From contig JALHLL010000100.1 in NCBI GenBank assembly GCA_022844575.1, forward strand, positions 1-12,048: 12,048 nucleotides of DNA. Reading direction: 5' to 3'. Below are positions 1 to 6,269 of this stretch, piece by piece. The notes beneath the pieces were generated by a model. That model searched no databases, was not told where the DNA came from, and was given only the letters and a program-made list of their open reading frames with translations. The stretch is from a bacterium (lineage in GTDB: Bacteria; Bacteroidota; Ignavibacteria; Kapaibacteriales; UBA961). The position numbers and the translations under genes were made by a program. Positions within the stretch are counted from its first letter, which is position 1. Each line of letters opens with the position of its first letter.

Positions 1-1
1 C

Positions 2-73
2 GGCTGGAGTGCCCGACGTTAAAAACAACACACGGAATTTGGTACTTTCTTCGATCCGCTTGCCGATAAAATA
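2..73 (+). pseudogene. Interrupted 5' part of the PgsA half (in-frame TAA in the catalytic motif)
   Basis: This stretch reads in the same frame as the following gene and encodes the end of a CDP-alcohol phosphatidyltransferase motif, D(x)2DG(x)2AR(x)8G(x)3D(x)3D. Visible are G-W-S-A-R-R, then TAA at 20-22, then K-Q-H-T-E-F-G and the DPLADK segment. The spacing from AR to G to D to D is exactly canonical if the stop counts as one residue. The paralogue at 3325 aligns without gaps and has Met at the stop position. The damage is therefore a nonsense codon, not a frameshift. Base 1 (c) is compatible with a preceding GAC (Asp), but that codon is outside the window. Either this is a real inactivating mutation or a one-base sequence error; I cannot tell which. 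Confidence 0.6.
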
Positions 74-931
74 TTGACAGCTGCTGCTTTCTTTGCATTT
101 GTTTCAATGAATATACTACCGTTTTGGATGGTACTTATTGTTATAATGCGTGATGTATTGACCACATTCTTACGATTATTTGCGAATGAAATAAAACTTT
201 CTATAAAAACATCATTTTCCGCAAAGGTGAAAACCTTCATACAAATGGTTTTTATAATATGCCTATTACTTCTCCATTTTGCTTCGACGGCGGATATCTC
301 TCATGAATTGAGGCATCAGATAGTAATGCTTTTATATTCCGATTATACCGATTGGGTAATGTCTTTACTTACGGCATATACTGTCTGGACTACGATAGAA
401 TATATTCGTGCAAATCGTGAGGTAATACGCCGTTTATTTACAAATGAAGGGCATGATTATTCCGCTTTGTTTCTCGGAAGTTTTTTCGGTGTTGGCTTTT
501 TACCGAAAGCACCGGGCACTTTCGGGTCGCTTGCTGCATTATTGATTGTTGCATTTAGTCCGCCATGGCACGTTTATTTAACGATTGCCATAGTAGCCAT
601 TCTCATTGGGTTTTGGGCAATTCCATCGATGGAAAAACGTATCGGAGATGATGCGCCGAGTATAGTTATAGATGAAGCTGCGGGGATGTGGCTTACACTT
701 GCGCTACCTTCGGTAACTATTTCATGGTTTTGGGCATCTATAGGTTTTGCCCTTTTTCGCCTTTTTGATATTTGGAAACCGTATCCTATACGCTTACTGA
801 ATGAAAAAATGGGAGCATTGTGGGTTCTTGCCGATGATGTGGTTGCGGGAATCTATGCGGGTTTTTGTTTGTTTGTGCTTTATTGGGCATACACTTTCGT
901 TTATCTTGTTTCGCGAAGTTTACCGAACTGA
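74..931 (+). CDS. PgsA-PgpA fusion: phosphatidylglycerophosphate synthase remnant joined to phosphatidylglycerophosphatase A
   Basis: The open frame after the TAA at 20-22 gives 285 residues from a TTG at 74. That start is only nominal, because homology continues upstream of it. Residues 1 to about 115 are the rest of a CDP-alcohol phosphatidyltransferase: hydrophobic helices plus an MRD segment like the RE/RD of PgsA. Residues about 132-275 are a PgpA domain, with FLPKAPGTFGSL (142-153), DDAPSIVIDE (192-201), LFRLFDIWKPYPI (228-239) and ADDVVAG (253-259), the conserved acidic and KP motifs of this Mg-dependent membrane phosphatase. Fused, the halves would make phosphatidylglycerophosphate from CDP-diacylglycerol and glycerol-3-phosphate, then dephosphorylate it to phosphatidylglycerol at the inner membrane. 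If the stop is real, the synthase half cannot be made complete, and only PgpA might survive by internal initiation. PgpA is near certain; the exact substrate of the N-terminal half is less so. Confidence 0.8.
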   Translation: MTAAAFFAFVSMNILPFWMVLIVIMRDVLTTFLRLFANEIKLSIKTSFSAKVKTFIQMVFIICLLLLHFASTADISHELRHQIVMLLYSDYTDWVMSLLTAYTVWTTIEYIRANREVIRRLFTNEGHDYSALFLGSFFGVGFLPKAPGTFGSLAALLIVAFSPPWHVYLTIAIVAILIGFWAIPSMEKRIGDDAPSIVIDEAAGMWLTLALPSVTISWFWASIGFALFRLFDIWKPYPIRLLNEKMGALWVLADDVVAGIYAGFCLFVLYWAYTFVYLVSRSLPN

Positions 932-987
932 AGGCACAATTTTTTTTATGAATTGCGGTCTATTGTTCACAATCTGTGAAATGTATC

Positions 988-3315
988 ATGAAGACCTTTC
1001 TCTATATAATCACCGTTTTTCTGATACTGACTTCATCGTCGGCACAGTGGAAGCGTCAGGTTCTGCCTTTCCCGTATAACGGTTCATATTGGTTGGATGT
1101 ATATTTCTTACCGAATGATTCCTTATATGGTTGGGTGTCCGGTGCGGCAACCGACCCACCTATGGCTTCTCAAGATGGTGCTGTATTGCGCACGACGGAT
1201 GGAGGCAAAACATGGTCGGGAGTAACGCTCGATAATACACGAATGTTAGAAAGCGTTCATTTCCTTAATAGAAGTGTAGGATATACATCAGGCACAGGAG
1301 GAATTTTTAAGTCGGTGGATGGAGGTGCAACGTGGAGAAATGTTAGTCCGCCGAATGACCCGTTCGGATGGGGTTGTCATTTTACTTCTGAAAATGTGGG
1401 TATGTATTTGGGAGGTGGTTGCGGAAATGAAAATCAACGTTTTTATCGTACAACGAATGGTGGTAATAGCTGGGTTCTTTTTGAGGCTTTTTCTGCGGAA
1501 TCGGGGCTTACAGACCCTCTTTTATTGGAAGAAAACGGTTTGGGATATGCCTCCAGCAGCGGACTTATATGGAGAACAATAAACGGTGGCAGAACATGGC
1601 AACCATGGATAAGCACAGGTCCTCGATATTGGCAAGAAGAAATTACTAATCTCGGAGAATCGTTTCTTGTACCAACTTCGGGCAATGAATGTACGGGTGG
1701 GGGCAATGGTGGTCAATTACGTTTTACAACGGATGACGGAAATACATGGATACGCTTTAATACAGGAGCCAATATGTTTGGCACTTTTCTTTTAGATGAA
1801 AAAACAGGATGGGGCTGCGGATATAATGCAACGGTACTTTATACCTCCGATGCAGGTGAAAATTGGCGACCATTCGATTGCGGTGTTGAGCCGACTGATG
1901 ATTTGGATGATATTTTCTTTATCAATAGTGATTGGGGATGGGTTGTCGGCAGGCATATCTACGAATTCCGCAGAGTAGCGCCCATGCCGATACGTATAAC
2001 CATCAGCAGACAAATGCCTGTTTGCGAAGGTGATACCGTTATTTTAACAGCGGAAGCCGGCTTTGAAAATTACAAATGGTCTAATGGAAAGTTCGGTGAT
2101 GAAATAATTGTTACTAAGGGAGGCGAATACACCGTTGACGCTTATCAGCGATCCAACTGTACTGAAGTTCAAGCAAAAGTATCGGTAACAATATTTCCCA
2201 AATTAAAACCGAAAGTGATATTAACCGGTAGAGCTGTATTGTGTGATAATGATACATCATTAATTTCAATGGGCGATTGGATACGTTTCAAACCTGTTTG
2301 GTCTAATGGTTCAATCGAAAAGGAATTACGGATTTGGAATTCCGGCATCTATTGGTTCTCCGGAATTGATAGCAATGGTTGTGCTTTTATAAGTGATACC
2401 CTCCGGTTTATAAAAAAACAACCGATAAAACCGCAAATTATACCTTTGGCAAAGATTATATTTTGTACCGGCGATAGTACCATTCTTACAGCAACTGACG
2501 GATTTGCACGGTATGAATGGAGTAATGGTGAAAAAACACAAAGAGTTGTGATTAAAGAACGTGGTAAGTACACAGTTAAAGCTTACGATTCGGATGGCTG
2601 TAACGGAGCAAGCGATAGCATTGAAATTATAGTGTATAATATCAATAATAATCTGACTTTCGATTTATTAAGCGATAAAAACTCAGTTGTTTTCGATTCC
2701 GTAGTTTCTAGAAAGGTATATTGTAAAACTATTCGTGTAAAAAACAATGCTCCATATAGTATTACACCCTCACCGTATCTTATACATAATGTTTCGTTTT
2801 CCATACCTCCATCGCAATTTCCTTTAGTGATTGCTCCGAATGAGGAAAAGGATTTGACGCTATGTTTTACTGCCGACACGATAGGGTTTCATACTGATAC
2901 TTTAATTGTGGAAGATACATGCCGACCTAACAGAGTTGCTTTGAACAGTTCCGTGCAAATACTTGGTGACACCGTGTTTAGTAGTCAATGTGAGATACCA
3001 TTACATGTACGGATGACCAGAGCGGGCAACTCTTACTATATCGCCCCACCTTATCCGAATCCGAGCAGCGATGCTTTTACCGTTTCGGTTGCACCTAATA
3101 TTGTGAACGCGTCGGAGGATATACAAATTAAGATATATGACTGCTACGGGATTTTAGTTTATTCTGATGTCAGGTCATTTTTTGGCATCCAATCTTCTGA
3201 GTTATTATCCGCACAATCCGAAGAAATATCGACAAAGGGATGGGCACGAGGTCGTTACACCGTAATTTTGCACTTTGAAAACGAAGCGGTGTACTATCCT
3301 GTTTATCTCTATTGA
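988..3315 (+). CDS. Type IX-secreted surface protein with BNR/Asp-box repeats and WSNG modules
   Basis: This is a predicted secreted protein of 775 residues. I chose ATG 988 over GTG 976 because it gives a clean signal peptide (residues 1-20, MKTFLYIITV..., ending SSSAQ). Residues about 25-330 carry six Asp-box repeats of the form (S/T)xDGGxTW, at 70-76, 110-116, 156-162, 198-204, 248-254 and 287-293. They resemble the beta-propeller of Ycf48/HCF136-type proteins. Three Cys-containing modules follow, starting near C346, C419 and C493, each with a WSN(G) motif and a (Y)TV/IYW strand near the end. Residues about 560-665 look like an ASH/HYDIN-type beta domain. The C-terminus, from PYPNPSSDAF (689-698), is a type IX sorting domain, so the mature protein should be exported by the Por system and anchored or released. 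No ligand or enzymatic activity can be named. It lies between two phospholipid genes, 9 nt upstream of the second. Confidence 0.85.
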   Translation: MKTFLYIITVFLILTSSSAQWKRQVLPFPYNGSYWLDVYFLPNDSLYGWVSGAATDPPMASQDGAVLRTTDGGKTWSGVTLDNTRMLESVHFLNRSVGYTSGTGGIFKSVDGGATWRNVSPPNDPFGWGCHFTSENVGMYLGGGCGNENQRFYRTTNGGNSWVLFEAFSAESGLTDPLLLEENGLGYASSSGLIWRTINGGRTWQPWISTGPRYWQEEITNLGESFLVPTSGNECTGGGNGGQLRFTTDDGNTWIRFNTGANMFGTFLLDEKTGWGCGYNATVLYTSDAGENWRPFDCGVEPTDDLDDIFFINSDWGWVVGRHIYEFRRVAPMPIRITISRQMPVCEGDTVILTAEAGFENYKWSNGKFGDEIIVTKGGEYTVDAYQRSNCTEVQAKVSVTIFPKLKPKVILTGRAVLCDNDTSLISMGDWIRFKPVWSNGSIEKELRIWNSGIYWFSGIDSNGCAFISDTLRFIKKQPIKPQIIPLAKIIFCTGDSTILTATDGFARYEWSNGEKTQRVVIKERGKYTVKAYDSDGCNGASDSIEIIVYNINNNLTFDLLSDKNSVVFDSVVSRKVYCKTIRVKNNAPYSITPSPYLIHNVSFSIPPSQFPLVIAPNEEKDLTLCFTADTIGFHTDTLIVEDTCRPNRVALNSSVQILGDTVFSSQCEIPLHVRMTRAGNSYYIAPPYPNPSSDAFTVSVAPNIVNASEDIQIKIYDCYGILVYSDVRSFFGIQSSELLSAQSEEISTKGWARGRYTVILHFENEAVYYPVYLY

Positions 3316-3324
3316 GCCGATTTC

Positions 3325-3840
3325 ATGATATGGACATTATCTAATGGCATAAGTTTTTTGCGTTTGTTATTGTCAATTCCTCTAGCATATTATCTATGGG
3401 AGTTACACACCTTTGCAATTATAATTATAGGTATAGCTGCTTATATTTCCGATCTATTAGACGGCTATCTTGCCAGAAAAATGAATCAGGTTTCCGAATG
3501 GGGCAAAGTTATAGACCCGATTGCTGATAAAGTATTTGTCGGCACAGGGGTAATCATTCTTTCAATAAAGGATGTAATACCGATGTGGTTTGTAGCTGTT
3601 GTTATCGGTAGGGATTTACTTATTATGATAGTAGGTGCATGGTACTCCAAAAAACACAATTTTGTATTACCCTCATTGTTTGCAGGAAAAGCGGCTGTTG
3701 TGGCAATAGCTTTTGCATTGCTTATACATGTGATAGATATTCCGCTTATAGAACCATATACATTGGCTTGGGCATGCTTGCTTATGGCAATTTCACTGTT
3801 TGTATATGGTAATAGATTGTATAGACATATTGTTCAATAA
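3325..3840 (+). CDS. pgsA: CDP-diacylglycerol-glycerol-3-phosphate 3-phosphatidyltransferase family protein
   Basis: This integral membrane enzyme of 171 residues belongs to the CDP-alcohol phosphatidyltransferases. These transfer a phosphatidyl group from CDP-diacylglycerol to an alcohol, usually glycerol-3-phosphate in PgsA. The complete motif is present: D43-LL-D46-G47-YL-A50-R51, then G60, D64 and D68, with canonical spacing. Hydrophobic segments lie near residues 6-25, 28-45, 70-82, 85-106, 118-137 and 142-160, matching the six-helix fold. Length is close to the usual 170-190. The ATG lies 9 nt after the upstream stop, with no Shine-Dalgarno sequence, and ftsY starts 15 nt downstream. 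It is the intact paralogue of the interrupted PgsA half at the window start and could supply its activity. Other alcohol acceptors such as inositol or serine cannot be excluded by eye, but length and motif context favour PgsA. Confidence 0.85.
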   Translation: MIWTLSNGISFLRLLLSIPLAYYLWELHTFAIIIIGIAAYISDLLDGYLARKMNQVSEWGKVIDPIADKVFVGTGVIILSIKDVIPMWFVAVVIGRDLLIMIVGAWYSKKHNFVLPSLFAGKAAVVAIAFALLIHVIDIPLIEPYTLAWACLLMAISLFVYGNRLYRHIVQ

Positions 3841-3855
3841 ATAAGACAAATTTTC

Positions 3856-4857
3856 ATGGGTCTTTTTGACAAAATAAAAGCAAAAGTTTCTTCGGTTTTC
3901 GAGGCGGTCGGATTTGATAAGTTAGTGACTGGTTTGGAAAAAACCAGAACGGCACTTGTAAACAAATTGAAAAAAGTACTGGGTGCCGGAAGAAAAATTG
4001 ACGCACAGTTACTCGATGAACTGGAAGAAATTCTCATTACATCTGACATTGGAGTGGCAACTTCGGCAAAAATTATCGGTAATGTCAAAGAGATTGTTAA
4101 AAGGGAACGATATGAAAATGCCGAGCAAATATATGATTTGATAAAACAAGAGATTTTATCCATATTTGAAAAAGCTCAGAAAGATTGGGAACCCCTTGAT
4201 TATGCCTTAACCGGAAAAGGTGCGCCATATTCTATGCTCATAGTCGGCGTAAATGGCGTAGGTAAAACTACCACAATCGGGAAACTTTCGAACAATTTCA
4301 GAAATCACGGAAAAAAAGTTATTATCGGTGCGGCAGATACATTCAGAGCTGCGGCAAACGAGCAGTTGGAAATATGGGCGCAACGTGCGGGTGTTGATAT
4401 CGTAACGCAACATCAGGGAGCCGATCCGGCGGCTGTGGCTTATGATACCATGAATGCGGCATTGGCAAGAAATGCCGATGTCGTGATTATTGATACGGCA
4501 GGCAGATTGCACAATAAGGCAAATCTTATGACCGAGCTTGAAAAAATTAGTCGGGTAATGAAGAAAAACAAAGCGGATGCCCCCAATGAGGTATTACTTG
4601 TACTTGATGCAACGACAGGGCAGAATGCATTACAACAGGCGCGTGAGTTCACAAAAGTAGCTCCGCTTACAGGGTTGATATTAACGAAATTGGATGGTAC
4701 GGCGAAAGGCGGAATTGTGATTGCCATAACCGATGAACTTAACCTACCGGTACGCTTTATAGGTGTAGGGGAAAAGATTGACGACCTTCAATTATTTGAT
4801 GCTGTAGCATATGTTGAGGCATTATTTGAGCAGGAAGAGGAAACTGAAAATCAATAA
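3856..4857 (+). CDS. ftsY: Signal recognition particle receptor FtsY
   Basis: FtsY is the GTPase receptor that docks the SRP-ribosome complex at the membrane for cotranslational insertion. The protein has 333 residues. A basic amphipathic N-terminus (1-40) replaces the long acidic A domain of the E. coli protein and probably binds lipid. The N-domain helical bundle spans about 40-115. The G domain has the P-loop GVNGVGKT (131-138), DTFRAAA (161-167), DTAGR (213-217), TKLDGTAKGG (277-286) and the closing GVGEKIDDL (303-311). All are intact and typical of FtsY rather than Ffh, and there is no C-terminal M domain. It follows the phosphatidyltransferase gene by 15 nt, so the two are probably cotranscribed. 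FtsY needs anionic lipid such as phosphatidylglycerol for activity, which makes this neighbourhood functionally sensible (inference). Confidence 0.97.
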   Translation: MGLFDKIKAKVSSVFEAVGFDKLVTGLEKTRTALVNKLKKVLGAGRKIDAQLLDELEEILITSDIGVATSAKIIGNVKEIVKRERYENAEQIYDLIKQEILSIFEKAQKDWEPLDYALTGKGAPYSMLIVGVNGVGKTTTIGKLSNNFRNHGKKVIIGAADTFRAAANEQLEIWAQRAGVDIVTQHQGADPAAVAYDTMNAALARNADVVIIDTAGRLHNKANLMTELEKISRVMKKNKADAPNEVLLVLDATTGQNALQQAREFTKVAPLTGLILTKLDGTAKGGIVIAITDELNLPVRFIGVGEKIDDLQLFDAVAYVEALFEQEEETENQ

Positions 4858-4864
4858 TTATATC

Positions 4865-4914
4865 TTCGTGAATGATGATAAACGATTGTTATAATGATTA
4901 TTATCATTCATGAA
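4865..4914 (+). repeat. 17-bp imperfect inverted repeat (RNA hairpin) after ftsY
   Basis: The left arm is 4865-4881 and the right arm 4898-4914, with a 16-nt loop. The arms differ at two positions (4868 and 4877). In + strand RNA both become G-U wobble pairs, giving an unbroken 17-bp stem. No T-run follows, so it is not a classical rho-independent terminator. It may protect or delimit the 3' end of the ftsY mRNA, or the duplex form may serve as an operator. The structure is clear in the sequence; its role is inferred. Confidence 0.5.
4889..4903 (+). promoter_or_regulatory. Candidate Fur-family (PerR/Fur-like) operator
   Basis: TTATAATGATTATTA matches the 7-1-7 PerR consensus TTATAATnATTATAA at 13 of 14 defined positions. 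The related Fur and Zur boxes share its core. It lies about 27 nt upstream of the TATATTTG element and 70 nt before paaB. That suits control of an operon tied to a diiron oxygenase. Because the region is very AT-rich and the box overlaps the hairpin above, a chance match is possible. No Fur-family regulator gene is in the window. Confidence 0.35.
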
Positions 4915-4929
4915 AGATGGAGCCCGCAA

Positions 4930-4937
4930 TATATTTG
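4930..4937 (+). promoter_or_regulatory. Candidate Bacteroidota-type -7 promoter element for paaBC
   Basis: TATATTTG matches TAnnTTTG, the -7 element of the Bacteroidota housekeeping sigma factor, at every defined position. It lies 36 nt before the paaB start codon. No TTG -33 element occurs at the usual spacing; the nearest, at 4886-4888, is too far away. The call therefore rests on the -7 element and its position. Confidence 0.4.
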
Positions 4938-4972
4938 CACTTTGTTTATAAACACTCACTATTTCATTCATT

Positions 4973-5368
4973 ATGCCGACAATCAAATCACTTGATCCGA
5001 GAGTAACACGATTGCATATACCTGATAACTTTGATGTGCCGCCGATAATAAAAGAGGAATTAGACCAATATCAGACTTATGAAGTTTTTTGTAGAGAAAA
5101 AACTGGGGCTCATCATCATCATGTCGGCTCGGTGCATGCTCCAACACCGGAACTTGCACTAAGTTTTGCAAAGGAGCAATACGGCAGGAGAGGCAAAGTA
5201 CTGGGTATGTGGGTAACACGTACTTCCGATATTATTGTTCTGGATGATAGTGATTTGGATATGTTTGAAACGATACCCGAAAAAGGGTATAGGGAAGTAG
5301 TGGATTATGCTCGCGTACGCGATAGAATTGAAGCATTCAAAAAAAATCAGACAGCTGTTCAGGAATAA
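4973..5368 (+). CDS. paaB: Phenylacetyl-CoA epoxidase subunit PaaB
   Basis: PaaB is a small structural subunit of the ring-1,2-phenylacetyl-CoA epoxidase. In known complexes it bridges PaaA-PaaC heterodimers. In 131 residues the family core is clear: YEVF (36-39), HHVGSVHA (49-56), an A-x-x-x-YGRR stretch (66-73) and MWVTRTSDI (79-87). This closely parallels E. coli PaaB (about 95 residues). An N-terminal extension of about 33 residues and a short C-terminal tail make it longer. Four consecutive His codons (47-50) fill a site that aligns without insertion to the E. coli SHRH, so they are not an expansion. The ATG at 4973 follows a TAnnTTTG element and has no Shine-Dalgarno sequence. paaC begins 35 nt downstream. 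No paaA is adjacent, although PaaB has no catalytic role alone. Confidence 0.88.
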   Translation: MPTIKSLDPRVTRLHIPDNFDVPPIIKEELDQYQTYEVFCREKTGAHHHHVGSVHAPTPELALSFAKEQYGRRGKVLGMWVTRTSDIIVLDDSDLDMFETIPEKGYREVVDYARVRDRIEAFKKNQTAVQE

Positions 5369-5403
5369 ATTTTACATTATTAATTATTTACCCTCAAAAG
5401 TTT

Positions 5404-6153
5404 ATGGAAATTAAAAACCTGCTTTTCAGAATGGCTGATGATGCCTTAATTATAGGACACCGTAATTCGGAATGGACGGGATTAGGACCTATTCTGGAGG
5501 AGGATATAGCATTTTCATCAATTGCGCAAGATAAGATAGGTCATTCCTTAGCATTATATACAATGTTACAAGAATTCGGAGAATCAACACCCGAACACAT
5601 TGCTTATTCGCGCAATGCTGCGGAATATAGATGCTGCAAATTGGTGGAATATCCTATTGGCGGTTATGATTTCAGTTTGATGAGACATTTTTTCTTCGAT
5701 ACGGCAGAACTGTTACGATACCAATTGCTTCGCGAAAGCAGTTATGAACCCTTGACAAAATTGGCAAAAAAGATAACGGGTGAGATAAAGTACCACGTTT
5801 TTCATGCTAATACATGGGTTGTGCAATTAGGCGGGCTAGGTACTGAGGAAAGTCATACAATAATGCAAAGTGCAGTTAATCAAGTATACCCTCTTGCTTT
5901 AGGAATATTCGAACCCTCAAAATTTGAGAACGAATTATCTGAAAAAGGCATTTTTGCAGGCGAAGCCGCACTGGAAAAACTATGGCATGAAAGTATTGCA
6001 ATACCTTTAGAAAAAGCAGGTTTGGTATTACCTACTTTTTCGGACAAAACTATAGAGTATGGTGGAAGATACGGTTATCATACTGAGCATTTGCAGCCTT
6101 TACTCGACGAAATGACTGAAGTCTATCGTTTAGACCCTGCGGCTGAGTGGTAA
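5404..6153 (+). CDS. paaC: Phenylacetyl-CoA epoxidase subunit PaaC
   Basis: PaaC is the non-catalytic ferritin-like partner of PaaA in the oxygenase that epoxidises phenylacetyl-CoA. Its 249 residues match the usual length (about 248). The sequence shows NSEWTG (21-26), LEEDIA (31-36), QDKIGH (42-47), GEIKYH (126-131) and the conserved end GYHTEHL...EW (224-249). By eye against PaaA, whose diiron ligands lie in two ExxH motifs, the glutamates are replaced (K44 and I128) while H47 and H131 remain. It should therefore not bind a diiron centre, which is normal for PaaC. It follows paaB by 35 nt and is closed by a terminator 15 nt after its stop. The two genes thus form their own transcription unit without paaA, paaD or paaE. 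Either the catalytic subunit is encoded elsewhere or the pair has another role. Confidence 0.9.
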   Translation: MEIKNLLFRMADDALIIGHRNSEWTGLGPILEEDIAFSSIAQDKIGHSLALYTMLQEFGESTPEHIAYSRNAAEYRCCKLVEYPIGGYDFSLMRHFFFDTAELLRYQLLRESSYEPLTKLAKKITGEIKYHVFHANTWVVQLGGLGTEESHTIMQSAVNQVYPLALGIFEPSKFENELSEKGIFAGEAALEKLWHESIAIPLEKAGLVLPTFSDKTIEYGGRYGYHTEHLQPLLDEMTEVYRLDPAAEW

Positions 6154-6167
6154 AAACGAAAAATGTG

Positions 6168-6202
6168 AAAAGGAGTGTGTTGAAATGCTCCTTTTGTTTT
6201 TT
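6168..6202 (+). terminator. Rho-independent terminator after paaC
   Basis: Arms AAAAGGAG (6168-6175) and CTCCTTTT (6188-6195) form a perfect 8-bp stem around a 12-nt loop. One G and then six T (6197-6202) follow. It starts 15 nt after the paaC stop and closes the paaBC unit. Confidence 0.85.
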
Positions 6203-6216
6203 AGGCTTTGGAGAAG

Positions 6217-6258
6217 TTTGTGAACTATTTCTTTGTGAACGATATAGCTTACTTTGTG
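6217..6258 (+). repeat. Short direct repeats upstream of the lipoprotein gene
   Basis: TTTGTGAAC occurs at 6217-6225 and again at 6232-6240, exactly 15 nt apart. A third TTTGTG lies at 6253-6258. They fill the gap between the paaC terminator and the lipoprotein start at 6270, so promoter or operator sequence for that gene should be here. A regulator site is possible, but the repeats are short. Confidence 0.3.
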
Positions 6259-6269
6259 CGAAGTACTTA

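Noticed and set aside
937..950. T-run after the PgpA stop as a possible terminator
   Set aside because: The preceding sequence offers only a 4-bp stem (AGTT/AACT), too weak to call.
966..980. TTCACA-ATC-TGTGAA palindrome before the secreted protein gene
   Set aside because: It resembles CRP/FNR half-sites, but their order is reversed (TCACA before TGTGA) and the spacing is wrong. A 6-bp arm pair is easily chance.
801..1079. Open frame overlapping the end of the PgpA domain and the start of the secreted protein
   Set aside because: It is out of frame with two well-supported genes and has no recognisable domain.
4877..4889. 13-bp sequence GATAAACGATTGT shared with 9215-9227
   Set aside because: One such match is expected by chance in a 12-kb AT-rich window, and the flanks differ.
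5109..5124. Repeated CAT codons giving HHHH in PaaB
   Set aside because: It aligns without insertion to the His-rich site of other PaaB proteins, so it is not an expansion or a tag.
6147..6269. Forty-one-codon upstream extension of the lipoprotein frame starting at GTG 6147
   Set aside because: It overlaps the paaC end, runs through the paaC terminator, and would bury the signal peptide and lipobox. ATG 6270 explains the sequence better.
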